Positions 33,238-41,987 are shown, counted from the stretch's first letter. The stretch is 64,000 nucleotides of DNA from Kistimonas scapharcae (GCF_039540975.1 NZ_BAABFL010000135.1:1-64000), one strand, 5' to 3'. Notes: a model not told the origin generated them from the sequence alone. Program-made: numbers and translations.

Positions 33238-34002
33238 TCATCTGGCTTTTTTCATTCGCCAGGTACTGGCTGAACTCAAGACGCCCTGCGTATACACTTT
33301 GTAATCAATGGTCAGATAAGCACCGGAGATCGTGATTTTTCTGACGATCTCACGTGCCGTGCTAAAGGTTTTGAAGCGAATCTTTTCCTGTTCATCCTCT
33401 TCAGCGTCATCGTCTATTTCAGGCAGAATCGACACTTCATCATCCACCGGCAAAATGGACACTTCGCCCTCTTTCTCCTCGTCATCATCCCGCTTGATGG
33501 GCTGACGGTGAGTGACCCGAAACGTCTGAATAAATTCCAGATGCTGATTATCCAGCGATACCAGGCCAACATCACCGCTTGAGCTATTCACATCAATACG
33601 CAGAATGTCATGACTGGAAAACAGGCGCAGGTTTTCACGACGGCGTGTCTTTTTTGGAGGCGAAAACAAATCGGCTTCAAGCCGAATATTGCCGGACGAA
33701 TCTCGCTCGACCTTGGCGGTTACCTGATAATTATCCGGTCTCTTTCTCGGCGAACTTTCAGTCCCCATGCAGAAGTAACCCTGGGTCTCCCCTTCCCATT
33801 GCTGTGCCATCTTACGAAACAGGGTGTCTATTTGACGCTGTTCGCTACTGGTCAGCTTACGCGCCTTGACTGGTTCAAACACTTTCCCACTCGCCGCCTG
33901 AGGAGATAGTGAAAAGCAGTCTGCGGCTAAAGCCGGTGTCAGGTTCAAAAAACCAACCAGTATGACAAACCAGGATAAAACAAATTTCCTGCCCCTTCCC
34001 AT
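33238..34002 (-). CDS. Secreted protein of unknown function with acidic linker
   Basis: 254 residues from ATG 34002; longer starts (34071, 34023) would place charged residues before the signal peptide. The signal peptide GRKFVLSWFVILVGFLNLTPALA is followed by AADCFSLSP, so it is exported to the periplasm. Two Cys (in DCFSL and YFCMG) may form one disulfide. A middle basic patch KKTRRREN precedes beta-strand-rich sequence, then a duplicated EVSILP inside a very acidic linker, then a final strand-rich block ending in basic residues. No family recognised. It is convergent to the reductase-like gene and divergent from the SDR gene at 34256. Confidence 0.72.
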   Translation of the reverse strand: MGRGRKFVLSWFVILVGFLNLTPALAADCFSLSPQAASGKVFEPVKARKLTSSEQRQIDTLFRKMAQQWEGETQGYFCMGTESSPRKRPDNYQVTAKVERDSSGNIRLEADLFSPPKKTRRRENLRLFSSHDILRIDVNSSSGDVGLVSLDNQHLEFIQTFRVTHRQPIKRDDDEEKEGEVSILPVDDEVSILPEIDDDAEEDEQEKIRFKTFSTAREIVRKITISGAYLTIDYKVYTQGVLSSASTWRMKKAR

Positions 34003-34255
34003 TTCCGATTCCTCATCGGCCATTGTTGTTATTCCCGGGCCAGCCCTTGCAAGTGGCCCCAGGCACCGCACGGGATAATAACGAAACCAGTATGTAAGTG
34101 CTAAGTTCTACCCCACACTTTGTGACAGAGGAAAGGTTTATCCAATGGCCAGACGGTTACAGCAACCCCATCGTCAGTAGAAGTGACTATCCTGTCAGTT
34201 CGTTTTTCCTAAAGCGCGTCAAGACACCTTTGGCTTATCAATAACGGAGGCAATC

Positions 34256-35002
34256 ATGGCACAACTCCCCTACCAGACCGCACTGGTTACCGGTGCATCC
34301 AGTGGTATTGGCGCCGGTATTGTCAGAACGCTCACGCAACAGGGCGTTACCGTTTATGCACTGGCCCGGCGGGAGGATCGACTTGCCGCATTAGCGGCAG
34401 AGACAGGCTGTACGCCGGTAGTGCTTGATCTGTGTGATAGCGATGCTCTGTATGAGCGGCTTTCCGGCCTCGAAGTCGACATTCTCATCAGTAATGCAGG
34501 AAGGGGCATTGGCTACACCACACTCTGCGAAGCTGAACGCCAAGATATCGAGCACGTTATCAACACCAATCTTATCGCGGCCATGCAGCTGGTTAACGTG
34601 ATCGTTCCGGGGATGGTCGCCCGTAAAAAGGGGCATATTCTGCACATTGGCTCGATCGCCGGCCTCTACCCGTTGTTTTCATCCGTTTACGGCGCCAGTA
34701 AAGGCGGCATTCATCTGCTATGTCAGAATCTTCGGCTGGAGCTCAAGGGGACGCCGATTCGCTGCACGGAAATCTGTCCCGCACGAGTGGATACCGAGTT
34801 TTTTGAGGTCGCCTATAAAGACCCTGATGTCGTTAAAACAATAAAAACGGAAATCGACCTGCTCAAACCCGAGGATATTGCCGATGCGGCATTATATGCC
34901 TTATCTGCGCCTCCTCATGTGAATATTGGATTGATTGAAATTACACCGACTGAGCAAATGGCTGGGGGGCTGGTGACATGTCCTATAACCAGCAGCAACT
35001 AA
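34256..35002 (+). CDS. Short-chain dehydrogenase/reductase (YdfG-like classical SDR)
   Basis: 248 residues with GGAGG 6 bases upstream of ATG 34256. Classical SDR motifs are complete: TGASSGIGAG (about 11-20) for NAD(P) binding, SNAGRG (about 79-84), catalytic Ser in HIGSIAG, Tyr145 and Lys149 in YGASK, and CPARVDTEF. RREDRL after the second strand indicates NADP preference. Closest in style to YdfG-type serine/3-hydroxy acid dehydrogenases, but the substrate is not fixed by sequence. Stands alone; convergent to pfkA with a shared hairpin between. Confidence 0.88.
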   Translation: MAQLPYQTALVTGASSGIGAGIVRTLTQQGVTVYALARREDRLAALAAETGCTPVVLDLCDSDALYERLSGLEVDILISNAGRGIGYTTLCEAERQDIEHVINTNLIAAMQLVNVIVPGMVARKKGHILHIGSIAGLYPLFSSVYGASKGGIHLLCQNLRLELKGTPIRCTEICPARVDTEFFEVAYKDPDVVKTIKTEIDLLKPEDIADAALYALSAPPHVNIGLIEITPTEQMAGGLVTCPITSSN

Positions 35003-35188
35003 TCTGTTTCTTTGATTGAATATCACTACGCCTAAGCCGCTGGAGCAACGAATACCACGAAACGTTTAATAGGCAGCTGATAAAATTATCATTCAATTTA
35101 ATCTATCAGCAGTAAAGTCTTGCCAGATTGCTCAGGAATAGTGTCAATAAGAGACATATATCAAAAATACCCTATAAAACATGATTTT

Positions 35189-35224
35189 CAGGATCTGCGG
35201 TAAAAATAAAAACCACAGAACCTG
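35189..35224. terminator. Probable bidirectional terminator between the SDR gene and pfkA
   Basis: Arms at 35189-35201 and 35212-35224 pair at 11 of 13 positions around an A-rich 10-base loop. T-rich sequence follows on both strands (ATCATTTTTATC on plus; AAAATCATGTTTTA on minus). Confidence 0.45.
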
Positions 35225-35242
35225 AATCATTTTTATCTGTTA

Positions 35243-36226
35243 TTAAATTGAAACGATATCAGCCACTTCCAAAAGTTCATCATCAATCGCGTTATGCTTA
35301 CTGATAGCTTCAGCAAAAGGCGTCAGAGCCACGGCATTGTTCCTGACGCCTACCATGACACAACTATTGCCCGCCATCAGTGTTTTGACAGCAGCAACGC
35401 CCAAGCGGCTTGCCAGCACCCGGTCAAAACACGACGGACGTCCACCACGCTGGATATGACCCAGTACTGTCACTCTTGCCTCGTAATCCGGCAGTTTCGC
35501 CTCCAGGGTTTTCGCGATTTCGAACGCCCCTCCATCCTTACCACCTTCCGCAACCAGAACAATACTGGACGTTTTGCCTGTACGGTCACTACGTTCCAGC
35601 GATTTGATCAGGTGATCAATACCCCGGTCTGCTTCAGGAATCAGGATTTCTTCCGCACCACATCCGATGCCGGAATTCAATGCGATAAAGCCGGCATCAC
35701 GCCCCATAACTTCAACGAAGAACAACCGGTTATGGGATGTTGCCGTATCACGGATCTTGTCCACCGCTTCAATCACAGTATTCAGTGCGGTGTCATAGCC
35801 GATGGTGTAATCGGTACCAAAGATGTCGTTATCAATAGTACCGGGAATACCCACAACAGGTATTCCGAACTCCTTTTCAAAGAGCGTTGCCCCCGTAAAG
35901 GAACCATCGCCACCAATCACCACCAAGGCATCCAGATCCGCACTGCGGAAATTCTCGAACGCCGTCTGTCGTCCTTCCGGCGTACGGAATGCCTGGGACC
36001 GGGCGGACTTCAGCAACGTCCCCCCCTGGTTGATGATATTCGCCACCGAACGGGCATTCATGGGTTCGATCTGGCCATCAATCAGTCCCTTGTAACCCTC
36101 TCGAATCCCGTAAGGCTTGATACCATGATGGACACAGGCCCTGACAACGGCCCGGATCGCAGCATTCATGCCCGGCGCATCACCACCGGATGTCAGTACG
36201 CCTAACCTGCGAATTTCTCTGGTCAT
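35243..36226 (-). CDS. pfkA: 6-phosphofructokinase, ATP-dependent
   Basis: 327 residues, normal for bacterial PfkA. LTSGGDAPGMNAAIR (about 11-25) and GGDGSFTGA (about 103-111) form the ATP site; the Gly after GGD marks the ATP-dependent rather than PPi-dependent type. GTIDNDIFGTD has the catalytic Asp, and VEVMGRDAGFIAL and GHIQRGGRPSCFDR bind fructose 6-phosphate. It starts 39 bases after the pykA stop on the same strand and is probably co-transcribed with it. It commits fructose 6-phosphate to glycolysis, consistent with a gene block holding four glycolytic genes. Confidence 0.96.
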   Translation of the reverse strand: MTREIRRLGVLTSGGDAPGMNAAIRAVVRACVHHGIKPYGIREGYKGLIDGQIEPMNARSVANIINQGGTLLKSARSQAFRTPEGRQTAFENFRSADLDALVVIGGDGSFTGATLFEKEFGIPVVGIPGTIDNDIFGTDYTIGYDTALNTVIEAVDKIRDTATSHNRLFFVEVMGRDAGFIALNSGIGCGAEEILIPEADRGIDHLIKSLERSDRTGKTSSIVLVAEGGKDGGAFEIAKTLEAKLPDYEARVTVLGHIQRGGRPSCFDRVLASRLGVAAVKTLMAGNSCVMVGVRNNAVALTPFAEAISKHNAIDDELLEVADIVSI

Positions 36227-36265
36227 GTTACAACACCCTGTTAAACGTTCATCACCGGATATGGT

Positions 36266-37693
36266 TCACACCGTAATAATTTTCACGGTGTTAGTCGAGC
36301 CGCTGCTTTCACCCCGGGTCAGAATTACCCTGTCACCTTTTTCAACATGCCCGCCCTTGACCAGCTCTTCAATGGCATGGGTCTCAACTTCCGGGTTATC
36401 ACTGCGCATGGAGAACGGCAAACAGTGTACGCCACGGTACAGCGCCAGACGACGACGGGTTTCTTCCAGGCGACTAAGTGCAAATATTGGCAGCCCCGAA
36501 TTAATCCGGGACATCCACAAGGCGGTTTTACCACTGCGGGTCAGGCAGACAATCGCACGTACGCCATCCATATGATTAGCCGCATACATCGCGGCCATGG
36601 CAATGGCTTCATCATTTTCCTGAAAAGAAAACTCCATGCGATGCTGTGATACGGTCGCTGCCGGCTGCTTCTCTGCACCGCGACAGATACGGGCCATGGC
36701 TTCAACGACACCGTGAGGGCATTTACCCGTCGCGGTTTCTGCAGACAGCATCACCGCATCCGTGCCATCCAATACCGCATTGGCCACATCAAAGACTTCG
36801 GCACGGGTCGGCAGGGAGTTCTGAATCATCGACTCCATCATCTGAGTCGCCGTAATCACTGGACGATTCAGCAGGCGAGCGGTAGCAATCATGTTTTTCT
36901 GCACACCGACCAGCTCGGCGTCGCCAATTTCAACCCCCAGATCGCCACGGGCAACCATGACAGCATCTGATGCACGAATAACTTCTTCCAACCGTTCCTG
37001 ACTACGAACAACCTCAGCCCGCTCAATTTTGGAGAGAATCGCAGCATTGCCGCCGGAGGCCTGCATTAAACGACGGGCCTCTTCCAGATCTTCGCCATTA
37101 CGGACAAACGAAACGGCCAGGTAGTCAACACCGATATCTGCGGCTACCTGAATATCATGCTTATCCTTGTGAGTCAGGGCTGGTGCTGAGAGTCCACCGC
37201 CCTGAAGGTTAATCCCTTTGTTATTGGACAGGACGCCACCGTTGATTACACGGCAGTGGATTTTCATACCATCAATGTCAGTAACTTCCAGACTGACACG
37301 ACCGTCATCCAACAGCAGAACATCACCTACCTTGCAGTCATCAGGCAGTTGCTTATAAGCAATACCAACGGCTTCACTGTTGCCCTGATCTGTCGCCAGA
37401 TCGCCATCCAGCGTAAAGCGGTCGCCGTCGGCCAGGCTCACCTGTCCGTCACGAAAACGGGCGATCCGGATTTTTGGGCCCTGCAAATCACCCAGAATTG
37501 CCACCGTACGCCCCAGTCTTGCCGCAATGGACCGTACCCGCTCAGCCCGCAGCCGGTGCTCTTCCGGCTCCCCATGGGAGAAGTTCAGACGTACTACATC
37601 CACACCGGCGGCAATCAGCTTCTCCAGTGCATCTTCGCTTTCTGTGGCAGGTCCCAGGGTGGCAACTATCTTGGTTCGTCTCAGCATATTCAT
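36266..37693 (-). CDS. pykA: Pyruvate kinase, PykA type
   Basis: 475 residues. RRTKIVATLGPATES at the start, NFSHGEPEEH, ILGDLQGPKIRI, SKIERAE with the catalytic Lys, MVARGDLGVEIGD, and ITATQMMESMIQN follow the pyruvate kinase barrel; the C-terminal domain ends GSTNTVKIITV. The order and wording follow E. coli PykA (AMP-activated type II, 480 residues) more closely than PykF. It converts phosphoenolpyruvate and ADP to pyruvate and ATP. A perfect 15-base palindrome lies 58-72 bases before the ATG. First gene of a likely pykA-pfkA operon, downstream of gap. Confidence 0.95.
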   Translation of the reverse strand: MNMLRRTKIVATLGPATESEDALEKLIAAGVDVVRLNFSHGEPEEHRLRAERVRSIAARLGRTVAILGDLQGPKIRIARFRDGQVSLADGDRFTLDGDLATDQGNSEAVGIAYKQLPDDCKVGDVLLLDDGRVSLEVTDIDGMKIHCRVINGGVLSNNKGINLQGGGLSAPALTHKDKHDIQVAADIGVDYLAVSFVRNGEDLEEARRLMQASGGNAAILSKIERAEVVRSQERLEEVIRASDAVMVARGDLGVEIGDAELVGVQKNMIATARLLNRPVITATQMMESMIQNSLPTRAEVFDVANAVLDGTDAVMLSAETATGKCPHGVVEAMARICRGAEKQPAATVSQHRMEFSFQENDEAIAMAAMYAANHMDGVRAIVCLTRSGKTALWMSRINSGLPIFALSRLEETRRRLALYRGVHCLPFSMRSDNPEVETHAIEELVKGGHVEKGDRVILTRGESSGSTNTVKIITV

Positions 37694-37750
37694 TTCTGAC
37701 CGGAAATTAGCAGGGCTATGCAGGCAGCATAGGGCAGGAAAACCATTGTC

Positions 37751-37765
37751 GTTAGTCTGACTAAC
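37751..37765. promoter_or_regulatory. Perfect palindrome upstream of pykA
   Basis: GTTAGTC-T-GACTAAC, 7-base arms around one central base, 58-72 bases upstream of the pykA ATG. Its position fits an operator. It does not resemble the TGGTATT heptamers before gap and eno, nor the HexR or Cra site patterns I know. Confidence 0.4.
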
Positions 37766-37806
37766 AGGATTCTCCGCTGCTCAAAACAACCTGCGGCATA
37801 AACAGA

Positions 37807-37839
37807 CGGCTTTTCGCCACCGATAGTGAGGAAAAGCCG
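37807..37839. terminator. Second hairpin in the gap-pykA interval
   Basis: Perfect 9-bp arms CGGCTTTTC (37807-37815) and GAAAAGCCG (37831-37839), 15-base loop. On the minus strand it is followed by TCTGTTT. Could back up the gap terminator or act as a leader element for pykA. Confidence 0.4.
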
Positions 37840-37862
37840 CCTATTTATGACTCATAAAACGA

Positions 37863-37885
37863 GAGACCGTTCAATGAACGGCCTC
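37863..37885 (-). terminator. Terminator after gap
   Basis: On the minus strand GAGGCCGTTC and GAACGGTCTC pair with one G-U around ATT, followed by TCGTTTTA, starting 22 bases after the gap stop. Confidence 0.55.
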
Positions 37886-37906
37886 TTTATTTCTATCGGG
37901 CAACCA

Positions 37907-38911
37907 TTAGGCGTTAATAAACGCTTTGGCGGTATCCAGCATACGGTTGGAGAAGCCCCACTCGTTGTCATACCAACTCATGACTTTGACCAGGCGTCCC
38001 TGGACTCGGGTCTGGGTCGCGTCAAAGTTGGAGGAGAAAGGGCTGTGATTAAAGTCAATGGACACCAGTGGCTGGGTGTTGATATCCAGCACGGTATTCA
38101 TCGGTGCCTTGGCAGCAGCCGCAGCAACAATCTCATTCACTTCTTCCACACTGGTATCACGAGCGGCGATGAAGTTAAGATCAACCACCGATACGTTGGC
38201 TGTGGGCACCCGTACCGCCATGCCAGAGAAACGGCCCTGCAGTTCAGGCACAACCAGGCCAACCGCTTCAGCCGCACCGGTCTTGGTGGGGATCATGTTC
38301 AACGCCGCAGCACGGGCGCGATACAGGTCAGTGTGATAAACGTCGCTCAGGCGCTGGTCATTGGTATACGCATGGATGGTCGTCATCATGCCGCTTTCAA
38401 TACCAATGGCGTCGTTCAGGGGCTTGGCCACCGGTGCCAGGCAGTTGGTGGTGCAGGAAGCGTTGGAGATAACGGTCATGTCAGCCGTCAGGATGTCGTG
38501 GTTCACGCCATAAACGACGGTTGCATCCACGTCCTTACCGGGAGCTGAAATGATGACTTTCTTCGCGCCGGCATCAATGTGCGCCTGGCACTCAGACTTG
38601 GAACGGAAAATACCGGTGCATTCGAACACGACATCCACACCCAGGTCGGCCCAGGGCAGGTTCGCCGGGTTCCGCTCGGCGAATGTGCGAATTTCATCGC
38701 CATTGACGTACAGGGCATTCTCGCCGGCTTCAACCAGGGCGTTAAAGCGACCATGAACGGTGTCGTACTTGGTCAGGTGTGCGTTGGTCTTGGCGTCGCC
38801 CAGATCATTGATCGCAACAATGCGGAATTCATCGGTACGGCCTGCTTCGTACAACGCGCGCAGTACGTTGCGTCCGATACGTCCGTAACCATTGATGGCG
38901 ATGTTGATCAT
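37907..38911 (-). CDS. gap: Glyceraldehyde-3-phosphate dehydrogenase, type I
   Basis: 334 residues from ATG 38911, which gives the standard start INIAINGYGRIGRN; the longer frame to 38941 adds an unconserved leader. NAD site at 5-13 with Asp in the INDL strand end; catalytic Cys in SNASCTTNCLAP near residue 150; His in the TTIHAYTNDQ segment; substrate loop TKTGAAEAVG; C-terminal SWYDNEWGFSNR. It oxidises glyceraldehyde 3-phosphate to 1,3-bisphosphoglycerate. The upstream gap is unusually long and contains repeated TGGTATT/AATACCA heptamers, so expression is probably controlled by the GntR-type protein at 41164 (inference). Confidence 0.96.
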   Translation of the reverse strand: MINIAINGYGRIGRNVLRALYEAGRTDEFRIVAINDLGDAKTNAHLTKYDTVHGRFNALVEAGENALYVNGDEIRTFAERNPANLPWADLGVDVVFECTGIFRSKSECQAHIDAGAKKVIISAPGKDVDATVVYGVNHDILTADMTVISNASCTTNCLAPVAKPLNDAIGIESGMMTTIHAYTNDQRLSDVYHTDLYRARAAALNMIPTKTGAAEAVGLVVPELQGRFSGMAVRVPTANVSVVDLNFIAARDTSVEEVNEIVAAAAAKAPMNTVLDINTQPLVSIDFNHSPFSSNFDATQTRVQGRLVKVMSWYDNEWGFSNRMLDTAKAFINA

Positions 38912-39044
38912 GTAGTTTCTCCCGGTTTTAACCAGTGTCACGGTTAACTGTGTCTGTTCGGTGACAGTGTGATGGCTGTTTCGATACCATCGGCCGAAAG
39001 CCGTTGTCGATTACCCTTCACCTGCCTGCTGACTGACCTGGACC

Positions 39045-39119
39045 AGGTATTCTCCAAATACCACTGTTACCTGACCGGTACATCATCAGCCAATACTTAA
39101 ATGGTATTACAATGGTATT
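39045..39119. promoter_or_regulatory. TGGTATT heptamer cluster upstream of gap (candidate GntR operator)
   Basis: AGGTATT-CTCCA-AATACCA (39045-39063) is an inverted pair with one mismatch. Two direct copies TGGTATT at 39102 and 39113 are 11 bases apart, one helical turn. The 10-mer AATACCACTG here recurs twice before eno. Confidence 0.55.
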
Positions 39120-39390
39120 TAATCTAGCAACTCATTTATTGATCAAACAAAACCATTTATTGACACGAAACAATACCTTACAGAATCAAACAGGAGCCAT
39201 CATAAGCTGACAGGGAATAGATAAAACAAGAACAATAAAGAACCTTCGACGGCAGTAAAAAGAAAACGCCATTTCCAGACCTTTTCCAGAAAGCCACCCA
39301 ATAGGTATTATCCGAAAACACCTTTTCAATACAGCCCTTATTACCAGCCCGAAAAGCACCATGGAAATCGATGTTTGGAACAGCAAAAAA

Positions 39391-39419
39391 AACCTCCGGT
39401 GAATAACCGGAGGTTTTTT
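39391..39419. terminator. Strong bidirectional terminator after eno
   Basis: Perfect 10-bp stem AACCTCCGGT (39391-39400) / ACCGGAGGTT (39406-39415), loop GAATA, flanked by T-runs on both strands (TTTTTT to 39419 on plus; eight Ts on minus from 39392 leftward). Confidence 0.85.
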
Positions 39420-39459
39420 GGGTTTCAGGGCTGACCAGCGCCTGCCTTATCAGCAGGAA

Positions 39460-40746
39460 TTACTTGAATTCTGCACGCCCACGGTAGGTCGCCTTGCTGC
39501 CAAGCTCTTCTTCGATACGCAGAAGCTGGTTGTACTTGGCCACACGGTCAGAGCGGCACAGGGAACCTGTCTTGATCTGGCCGGCAGCGGTACCTACTGC
39601 CAGATCCGCAATGGTCGCATCTTCGGTTTCACCGGAACGGTGGGAAATCACCGCCGTATAACCGGCTTCACGGGCCATCCGGATAGCATCCAGGGTTTCA
39701 CTGAGGCTGCCGATCTGGTTGAACTTGATCAGGATGGAGTTGGCAATACCCTTGTCGATGCCTTCCTTAAGGATGCGGGTATTGGTCACGAACAAATCGT
39801 CCCCCACCAGCTGCAGCTTGTTGCCGAGTTTTTCAGTGAGTACTTTCCAGCCGTCCCAGTCAGACTCATCCAGGCCATCTTCAATAGAAATAATCGGATA
39901 CTGGTTCGCCAGGTCAGCCAGGTAATCTGCGAAACCTTCGGAATCGAAAGCCTTGCCTTCGCCCTTGAGGTCATACTTGCCATCGCGGTAGAACTCAGAG
40001 GCTGCGCAGTCCAGGGCCAGCGTGACGTCGTCACCCAGCTTGTAGCCAGCATTTTCAACCGCTTCCTTGATAACGGCCAGCGCATCCGCATTGGACGCCA
40101 GGTTCGGCGCAAAGCCCCCTTCATCACCGACAGACGTGCTCAGCCCCTTGGCAGACAGGACTTTCTTCAGGTTGTGGAAGATTTCCGCGCCCATGCGCAG
40201 CGCTTCGGCAAACGAGCTGGCGCCGACCGGCTGAACCATGAACTCCTGAATATCCACATTATTGTCAGCGTGTTCGCCACCGTTGAGGATATTCATCATC
40301 GGTACCGGCATGGAGTATTGCCCGGAGGTGCCGTTCAGATCCGCAATGTGCTGATACAGGGGAATACCCTTTTCCGCCGCAGCAGCTTTTGCCGCAGCCA
40401 GGGAAACAGCCAGAATTGCGTTGGCGCCAAGCTTGTTCTTGCTCTCGGTACCGTCCAGCTCAATCATCAGGTTGTCGATCGCACGCTGATCTGCCGCATC
40501 CTTACCCAGCAGGGCTTCACGGATCGGGCCGTTGACATTGCTGACCGCAGTCAGAACACCTTTGCCCAAATAGCGGCTCTTGTCGCCATCGCGCAGCTCC
40601 AGGGCTTCGCGGGAACCGGTGGACGCACCGGAGGGCGCACAGGCCCGTCCCATGGCGCCAGACTCGAGAATAACGTCTGCCTCAATGGTGGGATTGCCGC
40701 GGGAATCCATGATCTCCCGGGCTTTGATCTCTTTGATGATGGCCAT
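39460..40746 (-). CDS. eno: Enolase
   Basis: 428 residues from ATG 40746, giving the standard start AIIKEIKAREIMDSRGNPTIEADV. GASTGSREALELRDGD carries the mobile loop; VGDEGGFAPN, ALDCAASEFY, SIEDGLDESDWDG and VGDDLFVTN supply metal and catalytic residues; Lys in NSILIKFNQIG and AVISHRSGETED complete the site. It dehydrates 2-phosphoglycerate to phosphoenolpyruvate and is also a subunit of the RNA degradosome in gammaproteobacteria. It stands alone here, not beside pyrG as in many relatives, and is divergent from the GntR-type gene, sharing a 417-base upstream region full of TGGTATT heptamers. Confidence 0.97.
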   Translation of the reverse strand: MAIIKEIKAREIMDSRGNPTIEADVILESGAMGRACAPSGASTGSREALELRDGDKSRYLGKGVLTAVSNVNGPIREALLGKDAADQRAIDNLMIELDGTESKNKLGANAILAVSLAAAKAAAAEKGIPLYQHIADLNGTSGQYSMPVPMMNILNGGEHADNNVDIQEFMVQPVGASSFAEALRMGAEIFHNLKKVLSAKGLSTSVGDEGGFAPNLASNADALAVIKEAVENAGYKLGDDVTLALDCAASEFYRDGKYDLKGEGKAFDSEGFADYLADLANQYPIISIEDGLDESDWDGWKVLTEKLGNKLQLVGDDLFVTNTRILKEGIDKGIANSILIKFNQIGSLSETLDAIRMAREAGYTAVISHRSGETEDATIADLAVGTAAGQIKTGSLCRSDRVAKYNQLLRIEEELGSKATYRGRAEFK

Positions 40747-41163
40747 TACGTTCAACTCCACACAGAAGAAACCTGTCGGCTGGCTGGCTGAGCTAACTGA
40801 CAAGCGGGCTGAAAAAGTGCGCCAATGGTATACGACAAGGCTCGCTCTTTAAATACCACTGTTTGATTCAAATCACGAAATAGCAATACCACTGACAATA
40901 AAAAGGCAAAAAATGGTATTGATAGCTCAGAAAAACCGGATACACTGACACGCAGTCACGCATAATGCCGATCTGCCAGTAACGACACAATATAGCCCTA
41001 TCCCTGCGAATAGCGACGCTATATTCGCTTAATGCGAGAACAGGCAAGCAGATGCAATGGTCACCGCGGCCTGTTCTGGACCGGATTGGACACATAACGT
41101 CTAAAAAATGGTATGGCATTATGCGTTTGAACATACGTCCGCCAAACCTGACGCTGCCCGACG
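40747..41163. other. 417-base divergent regulatory region between eno and the GntR gene
   Basis: No gene seen. Contains the heptamer cluster at 40852-40920 on the eno side and a partial copy TGGTAT (41109-41114) 50 bases before the GntR start. The middle part (40930-41090) shows no repeat or ORF I can support. Confidence 0.7.
40852..40920. promoter_or_regulatory. TGGTATT/AATACCA heptamer cluster upstream of eno
   Basis: AATACCA at 40852-40858 and 40885-40891, both inside AATACCACTG and exactly 33 bases apart (three helical turns), and TGGTATT at 40914-40920 in inverted orientation. Related TGGTAT occurs at 40826. Placement 106-175 bases before the eno ATG fits operator sites. Confidence 0.55.
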
Positions 41164-41931
41164 ATGACTGATACCTCACTGACAAGCCGCCTGGTCGAAC
41201 TGATTTTTGGCCAACCCGAAGCGCTCCGAAACAGCGCGACGCCACTCTATATCCAGCTTCAGAGCCTGATTCAGGAAGCGATCAGCCAGGGCATTCTGCA
41301 GTGCAATGACGCCCTGCCGGCGGAGCGGGAGATCGCCAGCACCATGAAGGTCTCACGGGTGACGGTCAAGCGCGCTATAGACGACCTGGTCAATGACGGC
41401 ATTCTGACCCAGCGTCAGGGAGCCGGCACCTTTGTTAATGAGCGTGTCGTTCATGAATTGAATCGGCTGAATAGCTTCTCGGAAGTGATTCTGGCAGTAG
41501 ACAAGCATCCGGATTCCCGCTGGATTGAGCGCGGCGTTGGCCTGGCCACATCCGATGAAATCCAGAAACTGCGCCTTCAGCCGGGTGATGAGGTGGTTCG
41601 GATGTTCCGGGTCAGAATGGCTGACGACAAACCGGTCGCCCTGGAGCACGCCACCGTCCCCCGTAAATTCCTGGATAATCCTTTTGGTATCACAGGCTCA
41701 CTCTATGAAGCGCTGGACGAGGCGGGCATCCGGCCAGTCAAAGCCATTCAGCGACTGCGGGCAGTGGCTGTCGATGCTACCTATGCGGATTATCTGGATA
41801 TTCCCGTCGGCAGCCCGGTCATATTCCTTGAACGCCATGGCCTGCTGGAAGACGATACGCCGGTGGAGCACACCCGCTCCCACTTCCTGGGTGATACCTT
41901 TGATTTTGTGACGGTGATTCGGGAGCCCTGA
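41164..41931 (+). CDS. GntR-family (HutC/UTRA subfamily) transcriptional regulator
   Basis: 255 residues. N-terminal winged helix-turn-helix (about 20-90) with PLYIQLQSLIQEAISQG, LPAEREIA, SRVTVKRAIDDLVNDG and QGAGTFV, then a UTRA effector-binding domain (about 105-250) ending SHFLGDTFDFVTVIR. UTRA regulators such as NagR/DasR, PhnF and FarR usually respond to sugar phosphates or other small metabolites and bind palindromes; TGGTnT half-sites are known for NagR/DasR. It is divergent from eno in a region packed with TGGTATT heptamers that also precede gap, so a glycolysis repressor responding to a sugar phosphate is the working inference. Confidence 0.88.
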   Translation: MTDTSLTSRLVELIFGQPEALRNSATPLYIQLQSLIQEAISQGILQCNDALPAEREIASTMKVSRVTVKRAIDDLVNDGILTQRQGAGTFVNERVVHELNRLNSFSEVILAVDKHPDSRWIERGVGLATSDEIQKLRLQPGDEVVRMFRVRMADDKPVALEHATVPRKFLDNPFGITGSLYEALDEAGIRPVKAIQRLRAVAVDATYADYLDIPVGSPVIFLERHGLLEDDTPVEHTRSHFLGDTFDFVTVIREP

Positions 41932-41953
41932 CACCGTCCGTGTTCCAGAACCA

Positions 41954-41973
41954 CCGGTTCCCATGGGAGCCGG
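41954..41973 (+). terminator. Imperfect palindrome after the GntR gene
   Basis: CCGGTTCCCA/TGGGAGCCGG pairs with one G-U mismatch and almost no loop, 23 bases after the stop. No T-run follows, so termination is doubtful. Confidence 0.25.
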
Positions 41974-41987
41974 AAACTGCCAGTCAT

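Larger units (their letters stand above)
38912..39459. other. 548-base regulatory region between gap and eno
   Basis: Holds the eno terminator (39391-39419) on the left edge of eno and an AT-rich stretch without genes. The gap-proximal part has ACCTGG-A-CCAGGT (39036-39048), a near-perfect inverted heptamer pair (39045-39063), and two direct TGGTATT copies (39102-39108, 39113-39119). A 66-codon frame on the minus strand starts inside the eno terminator and is not credible. Confidence 0.7.

Noticed and set aside
35294..36205. 303-codon open frame on the plus strand
   Set aside because: Antisense to pfkA, which is complete and recognisable; codon bias of pfkA explains the open frame.
37826..38548. 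240-codon open frame on the plus strand
   Set aside because: Lies opposite gap and across the gap terminator; no domain seen.
39186..39386. 66-codon hydrophobic frame between gap and eno
   Set aside because: Starts with TTG inside the eno terminator and lacks a ribosome binding site.
39418..40791. 457-codon open frame on the plus strand
   Set aside because: It is the exact antisense of enolase, whose sequence is fully conserved; the plus-strand translation shows no family features and no start signal.
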